A stretch of 37,248 bases of DNA, from NCBI GenBank assembly GCA_016875215.1, contig VGRX01000012.1, positions 1 to 37,248 of the forward strand. Direction: 5' to 3'. Made by a program: the position numbers and the translations under genes. The notes under the pieces were generated by a model that had not been told where the DNA came from, did no database searches, and saw only the letters and a list, made by a program, of their open reading frames with translations. This document shows, piece after piece, positions 30,901-37,248 of this stretch; position 1 is the first letter of the stretch, and every line of letters starts with the position of its first letter. This DNA comes from Deltaproteobacteria bacterium. Lineage in GTDB: Bacteria > Myxococcota_A > UBA9042 > CAIXZC01.

Positions 30901-33810
30901 ATGCGCACATTCGTCTGCCTTGCCGTTTGCCTCCTGATCGTCGCGTGTGCCGAGCAGCACGACCGCCCGCTGTCCGGCGACCAGGAGATCCGAATCACCT
31001 TCCTCCACACTTCGGACATCCACTCCCGGCTGCTGCCCTACCGGATGCAGGTGACCTACACGGACGCCATGCTCGGGTTGAACCAGGACAATGAGCCGTT
31101 CGGAGGCATCGCCCGCATCGGCCACATCATCAACCGTGAACGGAAGCGGGCCGGCCGCGTGCTCTACCTCGATTCGGGCGACGTGTTCCAGGGCGCCCCG
31201 ATCTTCAACGCCTTTCTCGGGGAAGCCGAATTCCTGGCCCTCACCTACCTGAACCCCGACGCGGTCGTGGTCGGCAACCACGAGTTCGACATGGGGCTCA
31301 AGAACCTCATCGAGCAGACCCGGAAGTGGGTGACCTTCCCCTTCCTGGCCGCCAACTACTTCTTCATGCCGGACAACGAACTGGGGGACCTCACCCAGCC
31401 CTACACGATCATCAACGCGGACGGCATCAAGATCGGCGTCATCGGACTGGGGGACTTCGGCAGCCTGGCATCGATCACCGACATCGGCAACAGCCTGAAG
31501 CTCATGCCGCTCAACAACATCCAGGTCATCAACGACTACATCGGACAGCTTCGGCCCTATGTCGACCTCGTCGTTCTTCTCTCGCACGCCGGCCTCTCCG
31601 ACGACCAGGAGATCGCGGCCGGGACGCGCGGCGTGGACATCATCTTCGGCGGGCACCTGCACATCGTCCTCAACCCACCCAAGGTGGTGAAGGACCTGGA
31701 CGGCAACGAAGTCCTCCTCGTCCACTCCGGTGCGTTCGCCAAGTTCGTAGGTCGCCTCGACATCGTCACTCGGCGGGAAGCGTCCGGACGTCTGCGCGTC
31801 GTGACCCATGACTACCAGCTCTTCCCGGTCGATTCCACCGTGCCGGAAGACCCGAAGCTCGCCCAGCTCATGGAGAAATACCGGCTCGACCTGAACCAGA
31901 AGATCGACCTGACTTCGGTGTACTCCTACAGCCCGAAGCTGCTGACCAAGTACGGGCTGGACGGCGGCGATTCGAGCCTGGGCAACCTGGTCTCCGAGGC
32001 CATCCGCAAGTACGCCCGTGTCGGCATCGCGTTCACCAACACGCTGGGCATCCGGGCCAACATGTACCCCGGGCCGATCACGCTGGACGACCTGTTCAAC
32101 ATCTTCCCGTTCGAAAACACGATCACCCTGATGTACATGTCGGGGACGGACATTCGCGATCTGATGGACTACAACACGCAGCGGTCGTCCGGCCGGGGTT
32201 GCGTGAGCCAGCTCCAGATTGCCGGGCTCAGGCACGTCATGAACTGCAACCCGGACCCGCCCGTCGCCTACTTCGACTGCCATACCTGCGAGCCGGGCGA
32301 GAAATGCCTCGTGAACTGCATCGCGGTATGCAAGGCCTCCGCCGCGTGCGAGTCCCAGTGCGTCACCCAGTACCGCAAGTGTGTCCTCGACAAGACCGGC
32401 AAGTACGAGGACGTCCGCTGCCTCGATTCCTGCCTTCCCGAAGGGGTCCACCGCTACACCGCCGACGTGGACAAGGAGGTCCGGTGGTGCCTGCACGACT
32501 GCTTCCCCCGGGCGGAAGACATCATGATCACCGATTGCCCCGATCCCCTGGCCGTCGAGGACCCGACGACCTGCAAAGTGGTGCCGCTCGTCGCCAACCA
32601 GGTCTACGAGGTGGCCACCAACGACTACATCGCCAAGGGGGGCTCCGGCTTCACGATCCTGAAGAGCAACAACACCCAGACCGATACCGGCCTGCCCCTG
32701 CGCGAGGCGGTCCAGGAGACCCTCCTCACGTCGGGCAAGTGCCTCGACTTCTGCATCGACCGGGATGGCGACGTGAACCTCCAGGGCTGCTCGGTCTACC
32801 AGGGGTGCCTCGAATCGGTGGGCGCCTTCCTCGGCCAGTTCTGCGACAAGGTGGACAAGACCGGAGGCGCCGACGTCGAGGTCCCGTTGCTCGGGTGCGC
32901 CGTCGATTCCGGCGCCTGCGTGAAGGACGGGGACTGCTACCACCCCGAGCTCGATTGCGTGGGAGTCGCCTGCCCCACCTGCAAGACCGCGGCGCAGTGC
33001 ATGGTCAACGACCCGGACTCGCTCTGCGTGGACGGGTTCTGTCTTCCCCGGACGCACGCCTGTGCGCTGGGTCGCTGTGTGCGCCTCTGCGCTGCCGACA
33101 CGGACTGTCCGGGGGATGATTCGGAGCAGGAATCGCTCTGCGTCAACGGCCGCTGCGAGCCGCCCCCCTCGGTCTCCTGCCTGACTTCGACCGAGTGCGT
33201 GGATCCGTTCGCCGTCTGCTTCGCCGGAGCGGCCGTCTGCGCCGGCGACGGGGACTGCCCGACGGGCGAGTCGTGCCGCCGCAAGCGCTGCATTCCGGAC
33301 CGCCCGGAGTGCGACTCGCCCAAGGATTGCCCCATTGGCGCCGTGTGTGCGTTCGGACGGTGCAGCCCGCCCGTGCCCGTCTGCAAGAAGAGCTCGGATT
33401 GCGACAAGGGGGGGAAGTGCGCGGACGGGCTGTGCAGCTACCCGTGCGGCAACTGTCGCGATGCCGACGACTGCCCGGCGAACCTCGCGTGCGTCAAGGA
33501 CTACTGCGTCCATATCAACGCCGACTGTCACGAGCATCGATGCCGCAACTTCTGCGATGCCCAGGCGGACTGCAAGTCGGGCGAGCTCTGCACCGAGGGG
33601 GTGTGCATGCCCCGCGTCTGCACCTGGACCCCGAAGGGAGAGACGGCCTGTCGCATCAACTCCGACTACAAGACCCAGGAGAAGTGCCTCAACGTGGCCT
33701 GTGCCGATTCCCGGGTGGACGGACGCATCGGGAGAATCCTCCCGGAGAACCTGGGGGACCTCGAGTTCGGCTTCGTCCCCGAGAACCCGGAGGACATCGA
33801 CCATGAATAG
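30901..33810 (+). CDS. 5'-nucleotidase family lipoprotein with Cys-rich insert and tail
   Basis: The 969-residue product has lipobox IVAC (Cys16). The N-terminal calcineurin-like metallophosphoesterase has all main motifs: SDIHSR (Asp39, His41), DSGDVFQG, GNHEFD (125-130), LSHAG and GGHLH (250-254). The 5'-nucleotidase C-terminal domain (LGNLVSEAIRKYA, IFPFENTITLMYMSG, NDYIAKGGSG) is split by about 110 Cys-rich residues (about 434-560). From about 615 to the end is a Cys-rich tail of DCPxGxxC-type loops. It should release phosphate from nucleotides or related esters at the cell surface. AGGAG precedes ATG 30901. The next gene overlaps its end by 8 bp. Confidence 0.92.
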   Translation: MRTFVCLAVCLLIVACAEQHDRPLSGDQEIRITFLHTSDIHSRLLPYRMQVTYTDAMLGLNQDNEPFGGIARIGHIINRERKRAGRVLYLDSGDVFQGAPIFNAFLGEAEFLALTYLNPDAVVVGNHEFDMGLKNLIEQTRKWVTFPFLAANYFFMPDNELGDLTQPYTIINADGIKIGVIGLGDFGSLASITDIGNSLKLMPLNNIQVINDYIGQLRPYVDLVVLLSHAGLSDDQEIAAGTRGVDIIFGGHLHIVLNPPKVVKDLDGNEVLLVHSGAFAKFVGRLDIVTRREASGRLRVVTHDYQLFPVDSTVPEDPKLAQLMEKYRLDLNQKIDLTSVYSYSPKLLTKYGLDGGDSSLGNLVSEAIRKYARVGIAFTNTLGIRANMYPGPITLDDLFNIFPFENTITLMYMSGTDIRDLMDYNTQRSSGRGCVSQLQIAGLRHVMNCNPDPPVAYFDCHTCEPGEKCLVNCIAVCKASAACESQCVTQYRKCVLDKTGKYEDVRCLDSCLPEGVHRYTADVDKEVRWCLHDCFPRAEDIMITDCPDPLAVEDPTTCKVVPLVANQVYEVATNDYIAKGGSGFTILKSNNTQTDTGLPLREAVQETLLTSGKCLDFCIDRDGDVNLQGCSVYQGCLESVGAFLGQFCDKVDKTGGADVEVPLLGCAVDSGACVKDGDCYHPELDCVGVACPTCKTAAQCMVNDPDSLCVDGFCLPRTHACALGRCVRLCAADTDCPGDDSEQESLCVNGRCEPPPSVSCLTSTECVDPFAVCFAGAAVCAGDGDCPTGESCRRKRCIPDRPECDSPKDCPIGAVCAFGRCSPPVPVCKKSSDCDKGGKCADGLCSYPCGNCRDADDCPANLACVKDYCVHINADCHEHRCRNFCDAQADCKSGELCTEGVCMPRVCTWTPKGETACRINSDYKTQEKCLNVACADSRVDGRIGRILPENLGDLEFGFVPENPEDIDHE

Positions 33811-35527
33811 CCCGCTGCGATGCTCCCCTGCTGTGCAGGGTCTGCGGAGGACGAGCCCGCCGGCGGTTCTTGCGCTTTTTGTCCTGTTGGCAGCGCTTCC
33901 GTTTCCGACTGGATGCACGACCTACTACAAGGATCCCAATTCGCTCTCGACCTTCGAGGTGAAGCTCTCGTCCTCTACGCCGGCCCAGAAGGCGGGTAGC
34001 GAGAAGGAGCCGCTCGACTACATCTCCGGGACTTCCTGCCTGGTCAACCAGTGCCCCGCAGGCGAGGAGTGCATCGGCTTCTGCGCCCTGGCCGGCAGCA
34101 CCTGCATCGCGGATACCGACTGCGCCACGGGCGAATACTGCAACAAGGTCTGCACGCGGCCGCTGTTTCTCGACATCCAGGCCATCGACCGGCTCGGGAA
34201 GCCCTACCTGCTCAAGGGAGAGCGGTGGGTGCACATCCAGGCGGTCCCTGGAATGGTCCCGCCCCCGTTCCAGTATGCAAAGCTCGTCGACGGCAAGGCG
34301 GACGACGTCCCGGTCTACCTTGCCCAGAGCATCGGCGAGAGCTACCTCTGGGTCGAGGACATCGGCTTCGGCCCGACCGACAAGGACTACGACCAGTGCA
34401 ACAACGAGAAGGACGATGACGGGGACGGCTTCATCGACCAGGCCGACCCGAACTGCCTGGGGCCGCACGACCCGTCCGAGGCCTACGCGAACTACGCGAC
34501 CGGGCTCTCTCCGCCCCTCTGGTTCGAGTCCCCCCGTATCTGGCACATCCAGTACACCGACGAGATCTCACGCTCCCCTCTCGACGGCCAGAACGTGTAT
34601 GTCGAGGAGGGCGACATGATCGTCACCAACGTCGTCGCCAACGGCTTCTTCGTCACCGACATGGCCGGGCAGAAGCCGGTCCGGGACGACGGCACTCCGG
34701 GCTGGTTCAACTCCTTCTTCTTTTACACCTTCAACAAGCCCGAAGGCATCGGCTACGGTGACATGATCTGCTCGTTCACCGGAGGCGTGGTCGAGTACGA
34801 GGGCAATACCCAGATGACGTTCCCGACCTACGTCCCCGCCAAGAAGGCAGCCGGCGACGCCAAGGCCTGCAAGGGCAGGACGATCAACACCAAGCTGGAA
34901 GTGCCCGAGCCGGTCGACGTGACGGCCATGCTCGGCCCGGAGAACCCCAAGGACTCCGACTTCAAGAACCAGGTCATGGCCAACGCCAAGGCGCTGGAGC
35001 CGTACGAGTCCTCCCTCATCCGAATCCGTGACGTGGCTGCGGCCACCCGCTTCCTCGCCTGCGACCCGGACGAGGACGGCCAGTACCCCAACAACAGCGA
35101 CGACGATGCCTGCCGGGACGTCTGCCAGGCCGACCCGCTCTGCACCCAGCTCGAGAGCTTCTTCAAGTACTCGCAGATGGCGGCCTACACCGCGACCGGG
35201 AAGAAATTCTTCGTGGGTATCGACATGCTCATGGACAACGTCCCGCTCCAGGTTCCCTACATCGGGGCCGAAGACCTCTCAGGAAACTGCCCCGATCTGG
35301 TCGATGAGAACGGCGAGGTCGTGGTCGACAACCCGCACAAGATCCTCATTGGAGACACGCTGTACGTGGAGTACCTGTGCCCGGAGCGGCTCCTTTCCGC
35401 AGTCTCCGGGAACTACCGCCACCTCTACCTGTGCAACACGCCGCCCGGGAAGAAGGAAAGCTGCAACCTCCAGATGACCATGTTGGTCCCCCGCTTCGAC
35501 GCGGACTTCGTTTTCGAGGATGAATGA
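33803..35527 (+). CDS. Lipoprotein with MopE-like metal-binding motif
   Basis: The 574-residue product starts at ATG 33803, overlapping the 5'-nucleotidase stop by 8 bp. A long signal peptide ends in PTGC (Cys38). Residues 77-115 form a Cys-rich loop pair (CPAGEEC, DCATGEYC). CNNEKDDDGDGFIDQADPNC (about residues 199-218) is the calcium/metal-binding motif common in myxobacterial surface proteins (MopE-type). The remainder looks beta-rich with isolated Cys pairs. No catalytic motif is seen. Coupled translation with its neighbours suggests it works with the nucleotidase and the barrel, for example as a surface partner of the barrel. Confidence 0.88.
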   Translation: MNSPLRCSPAVQGLRRTSPPAVLALFVLLAALPFPTGCTTYYKDPNSLSTFEVKLSSSTPAQKAGSEKEPLDYISGTSCLVNQCPAGEECIGFCALAGSTCIADTDCATGEYCNKVCTRPLFLDIQAIDRLGKPYLLKGERWVHIQAVPGMVPPPFQYAKLVDGKADDVPVYLAQSIGESYLWVEDIGFGPTDKDYDQCNNEKDDDGDGFIDQADPNCLGPHDPSEAYANYATGLSPPLWFESPRIWHIQYTDEISRSPLDGQNVYVEEGDMIVTNVVANGFFVTDMAGQKPVRDDGTPGWFNSFFFYTFNKPEGIGYGDMICSFTGGVVEYEGNTQMTFPTYVPAKKAAGDAKACKGRTINTKLEVPEPVDVTAMLGPENPKDSDFKNQVMANAKALEPYESSLIRIRDVAAATRFLACDPDEDGQYPNNSDDDACRDVCQADPLCTQLESFFKYSQMAAYTATGKKFFVGIDMLMDNVPLQVPYIGAEDLSGNCPDLVDENGEVVVDNPHKILIGDTLYVEYLCPERLLSAVSGNYRHLYLCNTPPGKKESCNLQMTMLVPRFDADFVFEDE

Positions 35528-37137
35528 CCATGGAAAAACGCCTCCTGACCGTAGCTGCCGTTCTCCTGGCTGTCGCCCTGTCACCCGCTCCCGCATGGTG
35601 CCAGCTCTTCGACGAGACGAAGATCTCCTTCTCCCTGGCGGATGACAACGTCCTGCGAGACCCGGGCGAAACCAAGATCAACAGCCCCGGGCTCTACTTC
35701 GGCGGGCAGGCAAAATCCCCTGCGGACCGCACCGAGCCTTCGGTCTACAGCCAGCCCGCGTCGAGGCTGCACGTCTTCAAGAGGCTCGACTTCGGGACGC
35801 TTTCCCCCGAGGGAGGGCTCAAGGTGCGCTTCCGTCCGGACGAGAACGGCAACTACATCATCACGGATGACGGCACGTACCTCGCGCTGAACTTCCTGTT
35901 CGGCAGCGGCGCTCCCGAGGCATCGGACAGGAAGGGGGGCAGGTTCCTTCTCAACCCCGTGGACTCGGACCGGATCCGGATCGGCACCCACTATGACATC
36001 TCCTGGGGAGGGTCCAATGCCTTTCCGAAGAACTTCCGCAAGGGTCTCGTCCCCGGAGCTTCCCTCTCCTTCGACCTCGGCCTGGTGGACTTCTTCGTCG
36101 CGGCCAAGACCGCGCTGATCCGCTCCCCCTCGGAGACCATTCTGGACAACCCGGGGGGCAACACAAACCAGTTCGTGGAGCGGACCAACTACGGGGCCCT
36201 GGGCGGAATCGACGTCGAGCCGCTCAAGGGGCTCAAGCTCAGCCTTGGCGGCGGCTACTTCGAGAAGGGGACCAGCGCGCGGCCCAACACCCTCGGCATG
36301 CCGATCGACGCCGGCGGCGGCAGCGCCCGCATCGCGTATCACCTCGGCGGAGATGTCGGCAGGCGGCTCGACCTGCGCCTGTACATGCAGGACCCCGAGA
36401 AGTACGGCATCAACGACCCGCTCGACACGTCCCGTTACATGGGCCTCGCCCTCGCATTCGAGTTCGCGTTCGTGGACCAGGTCCTCGAGGATCTCGATCG
36501 CTTCGGCTCGACCAGGCACGAACAGTCCAAGGCCTTCGCCCTGACGGCCGGCTTCCGCTTTGAGAAGCTGCGCCTGCACTTCGACATGGTCTACCGTGAC
36601 CTCACCTACATCACGTTCAACGTGCCCGGGTTCATGCCCTACCAGGCCCTGCCGGGCAACGCGGACCTGTCGCACGGCAACGGATTCTCCTTCCTTCCGG
36701 AGGCGTTGTCCGGCGAGTGGTTCTCGGTGCTGGCCGCGGACTACCACTTCAAGCTGGGGGGCCAGATGGGGCTGTCACCGGCCCTGTCGGGCGGCCTGCT
36801 GCTGCCCGCCACCTACAAGCCCGGGGCCGAAGGCCTCACCATCGAAGGGCCGTTCGTGGAAGAGCAGGTCAAAGGCATCCAGAAGGTCGTCGTGCGCGGC
36901 ACCCGCCAGGGCGACTGGGACATCCTCCCCGCGGGCGAAGACGAAATGCCCGTGTTCATCGGGAAGTTCGACCTGAAGTTCAACGTCGGCCCGAACTACG
37001 CGGTCGTGGGCGAAGTCTCCTACGCCAACGATCCGAACTACGCCCAGGTCTTCATGGACGAGCAGGGACACGCGATCCGCGAGTTCGACAACCCGCACGT
37101 CCTGGGGCTGGGACTGATCGCCGAAATGGCGTTCTGA
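35524..37137 (+). CDS. Outer-membrane beta-barrel protein
   Basis: A 537-residue protein with a signal peptide (MTMEKRLLTVAAVLLAVALS..., cleavage near AWC-QL) and alternating beta-strand patterns through the chain (for example LKLSLGGGYFEKG, ALALAFEFAFV-like and FKLGGQMGLSPAL), ending in Phe (IAEMAF). It overlaps the previous stop by 4 bp (ATGA); ATG 35530 has better spacing from GAGG and may be the true start. It is probably the transport or anchoring part of the nucleotidase cluster. No substrate-specific motif is recognised, and it does not look like a close copy of the OprP-like porin at 20337. The frame downstream of its TGA continues into the 9-bp repeat. Confidence 0.82.
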   Translation: MTMEKRLLTVAAVLLAVALSPAPAWCQLFDETKISFSLADDNVLRDPGETKINSPGLYFGGQAKSPADRTEPSVYSQPASRLHVFKRLDFGTLSPEGGLKVRFRPDENGNYIITDDGTYLALNFLFGSGAPEASDRKGGRFLLNPVDSDRIRIGTHYDISWGGSNAFPKNFRKGLVPGASLSFDLGLVDFFVAAKTALIRSPSETILDNPGGNTNQFVERTNYGALGGIDVEPLKGLKLSLGGGYFEKGTSARPNTLGMPIDAGGGSARIAYHLGGDVGRRLDLRLYMQDPEKYGINDPLDTSRYMGLALAFEFAFVDQVLEDLDRFGSTRHEQSKAFALTAGFRFEKLRLHFDMVYRDLTYITFNVPGFMPYQALPGNADLSHGNGFSFLPEALSGEWFSVLAADYHFKLGGQMGLSPALSGGLLLPATYKPGAEGLTIEGPFVEEQVKGIQKVVVRGTRQGDWDILPAGEDEMPVFIGKFDLKFNVGPNYAVVGEVSYANDPNYAQVFMDEQGHAIREFDNPHVLGLGLIAEMAF

Positions 37138-37146
37138 ATCGGACGA

Positions 37147-37248
37147 TCCGACACGTCCGACACGTCCGACACGTCCGACACGTCCGACACGTCCGACACG
37201 TCCGACACGTCCGACACGTCCGACACGTCCGACACGTCCGACACGTCC
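37147..37248. repeat. Perfect 9-bp tandem repeat array at the right edge
   Basis: Eleven and a third perfect copies of TCCGACACG run to the window edge, beginning 10 bp after the stop of the barrel gene. Plus-strand reading gives Ser-Asp-Thr without a start codon; minus-strand reading gives Val-Ser-Asp and stays open to 37038, overlapping the barrel gene antisense. It may be the linker of a further lipoprotein outside the window or a non-coding array. Confidence 0.9.

Noticed and set aside
30865-33918. Minus-strand open frame of about 1017 codons
   Set aside because: Antisense to the 5'-nucleotidase, whose metal-binding motifs are intact; GC-driven shadow.

Overview
The window is GC-rich DNA with short intergenic gaps, several GTG starts, and an unusually high share of lipoprotein genes. 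Eight lipoproteins, counting one cut by the left edge, carry a type II signal peptide; most then have an acidic or low-complexity linker and cysteine-rich or calcium-binding repeats. Together with a type 2 isopentenyl-diphosphate isomerase (usual with the mevalonate pathway), TPR proteins, MopE-like and thrombospondin-3 repeats and an OprP-like barrel, this suggests a Gram-negative Myxococcota or related deltaproteobacterial lineage. That placement is inference; no rRNA is present.

Layout. 1-218 (-): start of a lipoprotein cut by the left edge. 382-4405 (+): ribE, an unexpected lipoprotein with a CHAT/caspase-like signature, ribH, nusB and a stand-alone M17-N-like domain. 4523-8962 (-): rqcH, a periplasmic TPR protein and a large unknown protein. 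9106-16664 (+): a coiled-coil protein, a TPR protein and two secreted lipoproteins, the second with 14 thrombospondin-3 repeats and a VWA domain. 16717-16790: tRNA-Pro(UGG), then an 88-bp tandem repeat array leading into a nitroreductase and type 2 IDI. 18858-26165 (+): Cys-rich lipoprotein, OprO/P-like porin and a very large PHP-domain lipoprotein. 26258-28957 (-): SDR, dus, rimI. 29215-37137 (+): DUF4139-like exported protein, 5'-nucleotidase lipoprotein, MopE-motif lipoprotein and a second beta-barrel. The right edge is a perfect 9-bp repeat array.

How the parts may work together. The cytoplasmic genes are housekeeping: riboflavin synthesis, antitermination, ribosome-associated quality control, tRNA modification and isoprenoid supply. 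The envelope genes form two similarly built clusters (18.8-26.2 kb and 30.9-37.1 kb), each pairing a lipid-anchored metallo-hydrolase with a Cys-rich lipoprotein and an outer-membrane barrel, which suggests surface hydrolysis of phosphoesters coupled to uptake. The most notable non-coding structures are the 88-bp repeats with two mutually exclusive hairpins per unit, a 9-bp minisatellite family used in different frames and strands, a long inverted repeat next to the rimI promoter, and back-to-back divergent promoters at 9016-9073.
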